64,000 nt of DNA from Cheilinus undulatus (taxonomy: Eukaryota > Chordata > Actinopteri > Labriformes > Labridae). Every line of letters begins with the position of its first letter. Position 1 is the stretch's first letter. Location: contig NC_054875.1 in the NCBI RefSeq assembly GCF_018320785.1, positions 2,671,001 to 2,735,000 of the forward strand. The letters run 5' to 3'. Below the pieces are notes generated by a model, which saw only the letters and a program-made list of their open reading frames with translations, searched no databases and was not told where the DNA came from. Shown piece by piece: positions 33,344 to 45,123 of the stretch. The translations under genes were made by a program, and so were the position numbers.

Positions 33344-33358
33344 GGCGCCACCTGCTGG
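33344..33358 (-). promoter_or_regulatory. CTCF-like motif in unit 3
   Basis: Same 15-mer and module as in the other two units, 9754 bp after the unit 2 copy. Confidence 0.45.
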
Positions 33359-33416
33359 TAGATTAAGGAATAAAATCCAGCAAACACATCCAGTTCAACA
33401 TTGTACTTTCATTTAA

Positions 33417-33623
33417 ATGACAACAGTCATTTTTAATTCAGACCCACAAATAATAGACAGCTTTAAAGAGGATTTCCAGGAAGAAGACAACTTCAGTCAG
33501 GAACACTCTGATCAGACATTTAACCATTTGAATGGATCTACAGTTTTACTTGGGGGGGAGGAATCTGCTCTAAAGATGCTCCCTGGGTTAGTCAGCAGCA
33601 CGTTTGACTTTCAGGGAGAATGA
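33417..33623 (+). pseudogene. Truncated copy of the 85-residue ORF, unit 3
   Basis: Matches the first 68 codons of the unit 1/2 ORF, then ends in a stop because unit homology breaks after GACTTTCAGGGAGA. Its differences from units 1 and 2 in LLGGEE (GGG GGG for GGT GGA) are silent. The conserved NIYDDVY tail is lost. Confidence 0.45.
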
Positions 33624-34590
33624 GTATACTCCCCAAAACATCTGAGCATGAATCTGAATATGAGGGTGCAACAAGGTTCATGCTATAATGGAGGAGGCTG
33701 GGCTGGAGGCTGTATTCAGTTGAATATAGGCTGGGAAAACCTGGCTTTTATTCATATTTACACACATTTTGGGGTCTGTAGTGAGAATATGCATCTTTAG
33801 CTGGTGTTGATGTAAATATGACAGTTTGGAAAATAAAGAAGATCCACTTATTGAGACCTCACTGACAAATTCAGTGTTTAAACTGTCGATGAGCAAGCAA
33901 CACACACTGGATGGAATAAACACGTGCAGTGATGGAGTGATGCCAGAGTAGGGTTGACAACCGTCCTTTAAAATACGGAATCGCCCTTTATTTGACAATT
34001 AAAAGCAGCGTCCCGTTTTGAGTCAATACGGGACGCAATTTGTTCCCTAACGTCCTACTCTGCCTCTGATTGGTTAATACCCATTGTATATGTCGGTTGG
34101 ATCGGTCAGCTAAGACACAGAGCCAATCAGAGGCAGAGGAAAGCGGGTCTTCTCTGCCAAACACGGAGCGGGGATGAAGCTTCAAACACTCTCAGCTGGA
34201 GCGATTCTAGACACCCGGAAGTGAGCGGGAGGATGAAACACTTGGTCAGACAGCAGCGGAGAAAGTGAGTAAAAATCCAAATGTAGTTTGGGCTTTCAGG
34301 TGTTTTCTGTGGAGTATAGTGGGCTTACAGACGTAAAAAACATGTTTCCAGAGAGAAACACGGACTAAAGAGCCAAACTGTGGTGTCACAGTTCTTTACC
34401 AAACATGCCCTGAGACTGATGATAACAGCTATTTAAGCCTGTTCTGATGGGAGCTCATTCATGGGACATCAGGAATCTTCACAAATCAAACAGTCCTTAG
34501 AGGAAAAATATTTTATCAAACATTTTTGCCCGGATTAAACTGTTAATATATAACTCTGTGTATTATTCATAATTGTGTAAAAGTTTAAAT
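33624..34590. other. Post-breakpoint sequence with palindromes
   Basis: Begins with non-homologous sequence, then one degenerate 42-bp minisatellite unit at about 33682. From about 33953 there is a repeat-like stretch with two palindromes (listed separately). A short plus-strand ATG frame at 34234 ends at a GTGAGT donor, but nothing supports it as a gene. Confidence 0.5.
34008..34137. repeat. Two nested-type palindromes in a MITE-like repeat
   Basis: GCGTCCCGT (34008-34016) pairs with ACGGGACGC (34028-34036). TCTGCCTCTGATTGG (34059-34073) pairs perfectly with CCAATCAGAGGCAGA (34123-34137). The surrounding sequence resembles a dispersed fish repeat; boundaries not resolved. Confidence 0.7.
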
Positions 34591-35472
34591 CAGGGGTGTC
34601 ACACTCAATCAAACCTGAGGGCCGAACAGGGTCACCTTTTTAACCAAAGACTGTCAACCTCATTTCACCAGTAATAAATATGAAAAACCAAACCAAAAAA
34701 CTAGCACTGATGATAAATGATTTTGACATTTAAAAAGTTCAAAGGATAAGTTTAAAGGCTCACGATCTGAGAAAAGTAAATTCATTAGTTCAAAAGGGTC
34801 AAAACATGAAATTGAAATTGAAAAGGTATTTTTTTAATGGTAAATATATTAGAAAGAACTCAAAATAATGAGTTTAAAAGGTCAAAACATGAATTAAAAT
34901 TTGTCATCATGAAATTAAAAATGAAAATTTGATTCAAAATTTGTAATCATGAGTTTAAAAGGTCGAAATACGATTCAATATTTAAATTATGAGTTTAAAA
35001 GGTCAAACTATGGGATTATGAAGTCAAAGTTTGGCGTTGAAAATATGAGATAAAATACAACATAATTGGTTAAAAAGGTCAAAATATCACATAAAAATTA
35101 GAATTATGAATCTCAAAGCTCAAAATGTTATATAAGAAGACCAAATTATGAGTTGAAATGCTCAAAGTACGAAATTAAAAGTCAAAATCCTAAGTTTGAG
35201 TCCTAACTGTGAGATGCTAAATTGAAAATAAGAAATTCAAACACAAATTAATCTCTTTTCCCACATTCCTGACTTCTTATCTAAACATTTGTACTCCTTA
35301 CTTTTTCAGATTTTGTGACTTAACAAAGAAATCTTAAATCCTCGGGGAGAAGTTCACATTTTTATACTTGAGGAAATCTGCAGACCTCAGACTGATGAAC
35401 CAGTTATAACAGAAATATGAGATCATGTTGCGGGCCGGATTTGGCCCCCGGGCCTTGAGTTTGACACCTGTG
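34591..35472. mobile_element. hAT-type element with 8-bp duplication
   Basis: An 882-bp element flanked by GTTTAAAT at 34583-34590 and 35473-35480. Ends CAGGGGTGTCACACTCAA and, from the other strand, CACAGGTGTCAAACTCAAGG. GCGGGCCGGATTTGGCCCCC lies near the right end. The interior is a degenerate array of GAGTTTAAAAGGTCAAAA-type motifs. No transposase ORF. Confidence 0.92.
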
Positions 35473-35495
35473 GTTTAAATGTTTTGAGCTCTTAC

Positions 35496-35633
35496 CTGTT
35501 GAAATATCTGCGTTGTGTTTCTGTTGATGTGAAGGAGACTGCCACACTGGAATTCTCTCTTTGACCACTTTTAATGTCTGGCAGAGAGAACAAGAGACAA
35601 AAACTCCCATAATCCCACAGCCCGCTCCGGATC
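35496..35633 (-). other. Candidate 138-nt exon, gene unknown
   Basis: On the minus strand an acceptor (TTTTATTTTGGTAG) precedes a 138-nt open segment ending in a strong CAG|GTAAGA donor. It enters and leaves in phase 1 and encodes SGAGCGIMGVFVSC...QTLKVVKERIPVW, with a short hydrophobic run followed by basic residues that could be a membrane/juxtamembrane exon. I found no partner exons that clearly belong with it. Confidence 0.3.
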
Positions 35634-38369
35634 CTACCAAAATAAAAGCACAGTACGTAACATTAGCTTAACGTGACATGAACGTACGTTAGCTGTAGAC
35701 GATGTGCGCGTGAGCTAGCTTAACTCACCGTGCGCGGGAAACGAACATCCATGACTCCCATAAGAGTAATTATTCTAGAAATTTAAAGCAGATAAACATG
35801 TCAACAGGTGGAAACGTGAGACGAGATACTGTAAGGATTAAAATATGTAGATGTGACGTTTAACATCAGGATGTAAACAGATATAAACTTGGACAGAACA
35901 ATGGACACCCACCTCTCCAACAGGGATTCATTCAAAAGAGGAGAGAACATCTACTAATGACCAACGAAGAAGAAAACAGAGGAAGGAGGGGCTGCTGACA
36001 ACAACACAGCATCATGGATGAAGGCGTTTCTCTCAGGCTGATACAGAACAGACAATGCCAGGTAATTTAGTGTCATTATAACAACACTGAACTAAAGAGG
36101 TGAACTTTGACCCCGTTACACTGATACATTCATCATTTTAGAAATGTCATTATTATCTATCTTAGTATAAAATGGACATATGACAAACATGTTAGCTACC
36201 ATTGCTGTTATCAGTTCTGATTTAAAGTGGAGGAAAGACTGAAATAATGATGTACTCAACTAGAAGTGCAGTGTCTGAACAAAATGATCTTAAATAGAAG
36301 AACAATAACTGCTGAACAGTGATGGAATATCTGGACCTCCATTTTATAGTTTAGTTTTTTAGATGCTGTGTAATTTGGCAAAACTACAATAATTTTCTCA
36401 GAAATTACCTGATTAAAATCAGTGTTTTTATATAAAAGTACCAGTATTCCTCCCCAAAAATCTTAAAGGAGTAGTGATGGCAGACGTGGGACTGGCCCGC
36501 GGTGAGAGGGACCTGGATGCAGCTGAGGACCTCTACCCCATACCGGAAGTGGGAAAATCGCCGCCATATGTCGTCTTCTAATACCGGAAGTCCCTTGACC
36601 TGAACGTCTCCCTTGTTGGCGTTTTTCCTGACCTGAAGACTGTTTTTATTTGGGCCGGTTACTGCTGGGATTAAAAGAAGACCAAACCCAAAGACAGTGG
36701 TCTCTGAGCTCATGTCAGATCTGATTAATTTTATATAAATCCACATTTTCAGTTATCAGCTACTTTTCTTTTGATGGAGCTTTAATAGTACTTCATTTAT
36801 ACTGGATGTCTGTAAATGAACTGACTGTTGCTGGTAGAAATATCCCATATTAACACTGACAAACACCAGTGAAATGATCTCTAATTAATGCTCTTATTGT
36901 TTAACCTTTCATAGACTTGGTGCCCCCTGCTGGTGTAAGAGTGTAAAATAGTATTTTGTCATAGATGGCGTAATTCAGTTATTTGGTTCTGGTTCATTCA
37001 GTAGTTGTCTTTCAGCGTGGATATTTTGATTAATAACTTTATTTATGCGCCACAGTCAGGGAGCCAAACTTTACTGAGTTAACAAACTTTGATTTGGAGG
37101 ATTTCTGTGTAAATATCAGTTGATAATGTGACTGAATCAACAAATACACTTGGCAATGGGGGGCCACCCCTAAAAAAATCTCCAGTTGCATTTTTATGCT
37201 GGCCTGTTCAGCATGTTTTATTTTTATTTAGTGAGTGTTCATGGGTTTAGAAAAACAACTGCTGTAATTAAAGAGGACAGCACAGACTGATGAGTGAACA
37301 ATGTATTGGAGTAGAAATACACAGCACTATTAAATGGTAGTTAAAGCAAAGTAGCTTTTTCTGAACTATTAAAAATCTAATTTGTGTTTATTGACATTAT
37401 TCACTAAAATTGCTGAAGAGATCAGTCATTTTCTTACTTTATGAATTTATGTTACATTTGTGCTTTTTTATTTGAAATAAAATTTATTCTAGCTCAGATG
37501 TTAAAAGAAAGACGTTTGACCATTTTATGTGAAGAGAGGAGACCAGTTGCTGGGGAGGAATGTTGTCCCATTCTTGTCTCATGTAGGATTCTAGCTTGAT
37601 AAAACTTTATTTTAAAGGGCTAGAGGAGCTTTTACACTCTTTATCGATAATATTAGTTACATTAACAGGATTATTTGTGTATTTAAGGTGGAAAAATGAA
37701 ACAACATGTTTTTAACTGCACGCATGCTTACATCTATCTAATACTAAATATTCCTGCTTTAAAATGACTGGATTTATTCTGATTTCTCACTAAAAACTAA
37801 AATTCTAGTTTTCTCCGTGGGACATTTGAACACATCATAATCATAATCATAATTTTACCATATGTCACCTCGTTTAGCTCACTAATCAGCGTTATCTCGC
37901 TTGGTAACACTAATTTCATCGTTGGATTGATATTTTTAACTAACAGGACTCAATACAAGGTTTAAGAGTTTTTATCACTTTGTCCCAGACTGAGGAGGAT
38001 TCCTGTACAGCAGCAACAGCAGCTAATACGACCAGTCTGAGCAGCTGAGGAGATTTTCAGTGAGGTAGGCTGGCTGTGTTTGAGTTTAATTTCTGTAAAG
38101 ATTACTGCGGGAATACAGAGAAGAGCCACAGGTTTAAGCTACCTATCAACCTATCAGCTCCTCTCTCTGTCAGCCAGGCTCCTCCTCTCTTTCCTCTGGT
38201 GGTTTTCACAGACAGCAGGTTAGACTCACGTGAACGCGCATGCAGGTGAACGCACACACCGGGCGCTGCATGAACACTGACCAGTTATGAGGCTCTTTCT
38301 CACACAAAAACAATAAATATTACAGAATGAACTAGTCTACAGCAAAAAAGGTTTGAGCCCTCCTATTCA
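35634..38369. other. Intergenic stretch, no supported gene
   Basis: Contains scattered possible splice signals and short frames (for example minus 36405-36746) but no recognisable domain. One strong CTCF-like motif lies at 36921. Confidence 0.55.
36921..36933 (-). promoter_or_regulatory. CTCF-like motif, independent context
   Basis: The minus strand reads CCAGCAGGGGGCA, a full match to the CTCF core. It is not in the AATGCAGTCAT module of the other copies. It lies between the TRIM array and the TNF-receptor genes. Confidence 0.45.
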
Positions 38370-38481
38370 TCCTCGAGTCCTAAAGCTCGAGTCCAAGTCC
38401 GAGTCTTCAGCGATGGAGTCCAAGTCAAGTCCTCCAAATCAGGACTCAAGTCCGAATCCTGGACTCGAGTACTAAATCACT
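38370..38481. repeat. GACTCGAGTCC-rich repeat
   Basis: Repeated and inverted copies of CTCGAGTCC, GAGTCCAAGTC and GGACTCGAGTAC. This is a known style of short fish repeat; class uncertain. Confidence 0.5.
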
Positions 38482-38769
38482 GGCAGCAGCATCATTAACA
38501 GAGTCTTGAACATTTCCTTGCAGCAGTAGTAACAGGTGACCATTAGCAGGATTAAGCGCACTAGCATGTTTGTCCAGAGAGCAGACAGGTACTGTTTATG
38601 GTCCTGTCACAGCACGGACCTGCAGCTCCACATGAAGACCCTTCAGGGACCCTCTGGTCAAAATAAGAGTAAAAATAATTAGGAAAAAAAACAGAAATAT
38701 GGGAAAAGAAATTTGTTTCCATTTCATATTTTCGATTTTGCATCGCTCAGTGATGAATTCAGTCTATTA

Positions 38770-39920
38770 TTTAAACTTTTTTTTTTAATGTTTTAACCTT
38801 TCACATTTATTATTTTTACGTTTTGTCTTGTATTTTGACTGTCAATTTACAATTTTCTTTTTTAAAATTTTTTAATCATATTTTGAGCTTTTCAATCTAT
38901 AATTCTCATTTATCTAATAGTTTCAGCTTTTTCAATTTAAAATTTTGACTTTACAACTCATTTTGACTTTATCAATTTATTGTATTCACTTTTTTAGTCA
39001 TATTTTGACCTTTTCAATTTATAATTTTGACTTTTATCTCACATTTAGACCTTTTAGGTGCACCATTTTAAATTTCAAGTAATTTTTGCCTCTAAACATG
39101 ATTGTGACTTTCTTTTTAATATTTTTGCCTTTTAAAAGCATTATTTTAATATCTAATTTTGTGTTTTGACCTTTTGAATTAATAAGTTTGAGGTTTTATC
39201 TCAGATTGTGAGCCTTTTAACTAATCATTTGGACCTTTTGAATTTCAAAATCATTTATCAGTGCTGATTTCTTTTCCCCATATTTTAGTACTGGCGAATT
39301 TCCACTTTTTACACCTGTTTTTGCCACATTTTAACCCACTGTCATCAGTTTTCCACACCAATTTTTGCCTATTTTAACACACTTTTGCCTCTAAACCAAT
39401 TTTTGTCAATATCAAACCCTTTCCAGCACTTTTTTTGGCCCTTTTTTGCCATTTCCCTTGTTGCCCCCTTGACCCATTATTGCCACTATTAACCCCTTTT
39501 ACACACATTTTTGCCAATTTCTGCCTCAGTTGGCCCATTTTTGCCAGTTTGAACCACTTTTAAATCACATTTCACTAAGTTTTCTGCCCATGTTTACCAC
39601 TTTTAACCAATTTCTTCCACCTTTAAGTCCCTGTTCACCACTTTTTATGCCTGTTTTTGCCACTTTAACCTGTTTTTTTCCATTGTTTGCTCATTTTTTG
39701 CCACTCTTTTCTAATTCTTGCCATGTCTCCGACTACTTTTAAAACCCCATCCCCTTTAATGCCACTTTTTACTAATGTTTGCAACTTTTTATGATTTTCA
39801 CCAACTTTTTGCCAATTTTTGCTGCTGTAATCACATTTGTTGACACTCTAACCACTTTCCACTGCTTTTTTTGTCTAATGTATGCACATTTTGTCTCACT
39901 AACGCATTAACCAATTTTTG
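38770..39920. repeat. Degenerate arrays from a hAT-like interior
   Basis: 38770-39290 is rich in TTTTGACTTT/CCTTTTCAATTTATAA motifs that are the reverse complement of the interior of the hAT element at 34591-35472 (including the ATCATTTATCAGTGCTG segment). 39290-39920 is a long degenerate array of TTTTTGCCACTTTTAACC-like units. No open frame of interest. Confidence 0.6.
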
Positions 39921-41404
39921 CTTTTTTGCCTCTTTTGCAATTATTTCATGAAATTTTCCCCTGAAGTTATTTTAGTTCTCTGGCGTTCTTATCTTTGTGG
40001 ACATCATAGCTCTACTATCAAGTCTAATGTTAAATGGTTTAGTTCAGCGTGCCCATCCACATTATTTACATTACAGAAGAAACTATTCTGCTTTAGAAAA
40101 GGGGTTAACATTTTGAAGCCTGTATTATACTGCATGTTTTGTTGCTTTGATAAGAGTAGTTATTATTCAGATTAAATATAAAATATGATTACAACAGCTT
40201 AACTTTACAATGGACCATGATTTTACTGACCTCCATGGTCCCCCAGTCCATCAGCAGGTCCTGGACAGAAGAGACAAAAACTGTATGCAGAGTGCTTTGG
40301 TCACAGAAACATTGGAGTTTAACAGGACTTTAGTACATTTTTCATCAGCCTGTAATGGCTGCAGACAGCTGTACATAGTTTTGAGGTGCGTTCAAGAACA
40401 TTATGCTACATCAGTTTTAATGAGCACACTTGTTACACGACCCTAAACAGCTTCACGTGAATCCCCTGATGGTAAACATCAAATAAACTATTAAATCTGA
40501 GGCAGAGCACCATTTCTTCCTGACTTTAACTCTCTTTCCCTCATTTACCAGCGGACTGATCTTTATATTGTTGCTAGTGTAGGCCTGCTGCTTGTGAATG
40601 TTCACAGCTTCACTCTCGAGGGCCCCCTGGTTTTGACGGGGCCCAAAGCAGCTGCTTATCTGGGCTTAAGCCAAAAAAAGACCAAAAATTTTGGATTGAG
40701 TGAAAAAAAAGGTTTAAAAAACAACAGGAAAAGCACAAAAAAGAGAAATACAACAGTTAAAATGAGACCGTTCCAGGTCTTTCTCATTCTCTTTTCCATG
40801 TTGTTTTGGTTACAGAGACTATCTGCAGTATTTCTACATGTAGCACTGATGGAGGCTACAGTGTAAATCAGAAAGATCATGAAATCGTCTTTAACCACTA
40901 GAGGTCAGCAGTGTGCAGACAGAAAACAGGATGTTGATGTTTTTGTTCAAGAATCTGACGAAGTTTGCTAACAAGGCAGCCAATGTGGCATTTAAATGTA
41001 AGTGTTTCAACAAGCTAAATATTTATAAACTGTTGCTCTTTCAATAATTGTTCCATCCAGTGTGGATAAATGTAGACAGTAAAGAGAAACCTCTTTAGCT
41101 CTTGAAAAAAGCATTCATTTTGTTACAGTTAAGAACATTACGAGCATTTTGAAGGATATCAAAGGACATTTGTAATTTCTGGACAGCAAGCTGAACAGAA
41201 TCAACAAAACAATACAAAATCACATCATCTGCATGGATATTGCAATCATTTAAGAAGGACACGTTCGTGCACCAAGTTACCTATTAGCATTCTAGTTAGT
41301 AATGTAATCTATATGCTGTACTCAGATCATGAATATTATCATTATAACTCAGAACTCACAACTCAGCATTGTTCTGTGATGAGGAAGCAGGAGTAAGTGT
41401 TCAT
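39921..41404. other. Intergenic stretch, no supported gene
   Basis: Short open frames (40210-40446, 40594-40866) show no domain and are low-complexity in part. Nothing recognised. Confidence 0.5.
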
Positions 41405-42500
41405 TCAGTTAAATCCTGCTTTATTTGTGTAGCACATTTCAATTTACAAAAGATTAAGACAAACAGAAAAAGCAATCAGCAACTCAACACCCCCCAAACA
41501 CACACACACACACACACCCACACCCCCACACACACACACACACACAGATGTACAGTGCAGGTCATATGTACTCTTTAGAGAACACAGGCAGAATGCAAAT
41601 ATATTGTACTTCATCTAACAGTCAAAGGCGTAAGAGCAAAGCAGTGTTTTCAGATCACTCTAAAAGAACTTACAGTGTCTACTGACCTCAGGTCAACTGG
41701 CAGCTTATTCCATAGAACAGCACCATAGTGGCTAAATGCACCTTCACCTGATTTGTATTTAACTTTAGGCACATTTAGAAGGAACATACCTGAAGATCTG
41801 AGCGACCTGGTTGGGTGATAGTGAGTGAGCATGTCAGAAATGTACTGGGGTGCCATACCATTCAGTGATTGATAAACAAGGAAAGCACTTTAAAATCTCT
41901 TCTATATTGGACAGGAAGCCAGTGAAGATTTTTCAGGATGGGTGTGATGTGTTCTATTTTCTTTGCTCCTGTTAGGATGCAGGCTGCAGCGGTTTGGATG
42001 AGTTGGAGGCGACTTATTGTCTTTTTTGGAAGTCCAGCATAGAGAGCGTTACAGTAATCTAGTCTGTTGGAAGTGAATGCATGGACCAGTTTTTCTGAAT
42101 CAGACTGAGACATGAATGATCGAAGTTTGGAAATGTTTTTTTAAATGGTAGAAGGCTGTTTTGGTGATGGCGGTTATATGTTGTTGAAAGTTTAAGTTTG
42201 AATCGATGATAACTCGTACGTGCTCACTGTACTTAAAAGGAAATGAAGATGAAACTGAAATAAATTCTTGTCTCTGTTTTTGGACCAACTAGCAGTATTT
42301 CTGTTTTCCCTGTGTTAAGTTGAAGAAACTTCTGTGACATCCAGTCATTTATTTCATCGATGCATTTGACCAGGTGATCTATGGGATTGAGATTGTCAGG
42401 GGAGAGTGAGACATAAAGCTGTGTGTCATCGGCATATGAATGGTAGGAGACATTGTGTTTCTGAATGATTGAAACAAGTGGGAGCATGTGGTGCCGTTTA
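41405..42500 (-). mobile_element. L2/CR1-type LINE, 5'-truncated
   Basis: The minus strand encodes the reverse-transcriptase active site HSYADDTQLYVS, then INDWMSQKFLQLNTGKTEIL, then after frame breaks FTSNRLDYCNALYAGLPKK, ILKNLHWLPVQYR and GAVLWNKLPVDLRS. This block order is typical of fish L2/Rex1-related LINEs. The 3' end is a GTGCTACACAAATAAAG sequence near 41420-41437, also typical. The 5' part of the RT and the endonuclease are missing. Confidence 0.8.
41498..41546. repeat. (CA)n microsatellite
   Basis: A CA-dinucleotide run interrupted by CCCACACCCC near its middle, within the 3' region of the L2-like LINE. Confidence 0.95.
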
Positions 42501-45123
42501 TTCTGTGCTAAACACTTTAAGTACAGCAACTTGTTTCTGGGCTTCCACGTGCACGCCTCTCTCCTCAGTAGGGCATTAGCTGTCTGAGGAGAGTAGTGCA
42601 AAAGAACAGGATGTGATATCATCACAGGAAATCCATGAAAATAAAACGGATCTTAAAATAAAATATAAAAAAATACAAATACCATTGAAATAAATACTGA
42701 AACATGGAAATATAAAGCGAAGTGTAAATTGAAACTGAGTATGGACTTTTGATGAATTATTAACCTTGTCTTTTTTTACACATCACTTACACAACCATGC
42801 TATCAATACACACAGACCTGTATGTAGTAGAAAACAGTAGCAAAATAGTTACTCAGTTGTTTGGTCCATAGTTAAATCAGATGTCCTCTGTAGTAAACAG
42901 TGCTATGTAGCTGTAAATTTTTCTTCCTGTAAACATATTGTTGCTTGAAATTGTATAGAGGCTCATCAGTGTGCATCTGTAAAGGTTTGTGTTTGTGTTG
43001 TCTTTAAATTTATATGTAATTTTGGGTTGAAGACTAATTTGTACTTTTAGATGTAAGTATAAGTCATCATTAGGGATGGAGATTGTTAATTTTTTATTAA
43101 ACTGATACTTTTATCAATATTCCTTATCAATCTGAGTCCTTATCAATACCACCTATCATTTCTATAGTTAAAGACAAAATGAGGAAAGACTTATGAAAGC
43201 AGTGGTTAAAAATAAGTTGTGTTTGAGTTAAAATGTCATTTTTCAGTCTGTGAAATCGATTTTATATCTCCAAATACAATGTCCTCATATTCAGAGCTGC
43301 ATTTATTAAAGTTTCCTGTCAAAAGCTAAATTTTAGTATTTTTTATGGGTCCTTTGAACATATACCATATGGGATACAGTTGTCTAATTCACTGAGGTTT
43401 CCTGAACGCACCATATTCTCTATCTTTCAGCTCATAAAGTTCCCTAATTAACTTCAATTCAGTCAATTCTGGCACAGATTTCTACACAGCATTAATATTT
43501 TTAACAAACTGGACTTGTTGCAATGTTTGAGAACACTTTTCAGCATTTATCTGAGCACATGAAGAAGAAAAATGTCTTTGAGCAGCGCAGGCGGAGTCTT
43601 CAAGCCGACAGTGAAAGACACTTCAGTCTGGTTTAATGTGATGCACGATACTGATGTGCTGTTAGTTTATTTTCCCTCCTTGCAAGAACTGATGTATGCT
43701 TTTGCACTGGGTATATCTCCATGAGAATCGATAGCAGCACCGATAAGCCAAAACGTTATTGAATTTTCGGGTTTTTGAAAAATACAGAACAGGGCTCTCG
43801 TGGACCCGGGTGTTGATCCCCGTCCCTTGTCATCATGAGGGAAATTGTTTCACTTCTGTGTAGAAGTTTGTGTAAATGATGTTGTTAATGGGGTGGGGGC
43901 TTAAATGTAGGAGAAGTCTCATGTGTTTGGAAGCAGCTACTAAATGCTTTTCCTTTGGGAAAGTTGACCTATCCATCCATCAGCTTTATTCTCAGCAGGT
44001 GTTGCTGAGCAGGAAAAATCTGGTTGAAACGTGAAGCGGTTGAAGTGATCCAGCTGGGTCAGCTGGTCCAGGCTACGGGGGGCTGGCTAGCAAGAGCAGA
44101 GAATAAATGTTTGGATTCAGTAACATGGAGCTGTGTTTTCAAAAGCATTACCCCGTCCTCCAGAGCTCAAATTAAGTTACATTATACAGTCATACTGTTG
44201 TTGGTCAAGGAGGATGGGGAGAATTTGAATACCTGGTACAACAAGACACAGAAGCCGAGGCTAAGCTAGGCTAAGAGAAAAGCAGCTAAACCACGAGGGT
44301 GCTTGTTGTTAAGTACGCGCAAACACACAACAGCTAAAAAACATTAGCTGTAGTGCCATAGAGATGTAAGAAAACGCAGTGTCTTCTTGTTCTTGTTGGG
44401 GTGTGTAATGGCGTAAGAAACAGCAAGAGAGCTGCAGCACTAAAAGGAAGTGATGCAATACGCTCGCTGTACGTCAGCATGTCAGTCGTATCGGTGGATG
44501 GGGACCTGAATTTTGGAGTTTTATACCAAATCTATACATTTTTATGATGTTGTTATGCTTCCAGTTTTGACCCAGTGTATCCAAGAAGTCCTCTGATAGG
44601 TATGAATGAGAATTGGAGCAACAGGGAGGTCTGCAAATCCAGACAGACAGACAGACAGCTCTCCAATTATAGTAGTGAGGTATATAATTTAACCCCAGAT
44701 AAGACCTGACATTTTTCTCTATTTGATTTATGAAATGATTCTTAGTCTGAAATGTTTGTAATGTGTTTTTTTCATGACTGTTACTGCCAGACTTTGTCAT
44801 TGAATAAAGGTGAATTTTAAAAAAAATCTAAACTAGAAATGTGTTGTACAGTAAATTACAGTATCTCCTTTCTGAGATGTATGGCATCTCAGATAAACCG
44901 TCTGTCCAGTAGTGGCAGGCCACCGTGTGAAAAGATTAGCTAACTGCTTAGGAAATATGATAAAACTGTTATTAAACATAAATTCTGAACACAAATATAT
45001 TTATATGGCAAGGCATTGTTGAATACAGCTGGCTTAAAGAGCCAAAATTTATCAAAAAGAGTCTGAGCTGAGCCAGATGATCCAGGTCCCCCTAAGAGCT
45101 GGAGTTCCCATCACTAATCTCAT
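42501..45123. other. Intergenic stretch, no supported gene
   Basis: No coding exon recognised. 43070-43760 has TTATCAATA/GATAAG-type sequence like decayed fish MITEs. A (GACA)n run lies at 44641-44657. GAATAAAGG followed by an A-run at about 44804-44827 looks like a retroelement or processed 3' end, class unknown. Confidence 0.5.

Larger units (their letters stand above)
29754..33619 (+). repeat. Tandem duplication unit 3, truncated
   Basis: Contains the third TRIM gene and the first part of the flank. Homology stops inside the 85-codon ORF at GACTTTCAGGGAGA (33619). A single diverged minisatellite unit reappears at about 33682, so the end looks like a deletion or rearrangement. Confidence 0.85.

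Noticed and set aside
36405-36746. Minus-strand 113-codon frame with a possible signal-like start
   Set aside because: No recognisable domain and no convincing acceptor downstream in phase with the 35496-35633 exon.
43800-43870. CCCGGGTGTTGATCCCCG as a possible tRNA-like B box
   Set aside because: No matching A box at the right distance and no cloverleaf.
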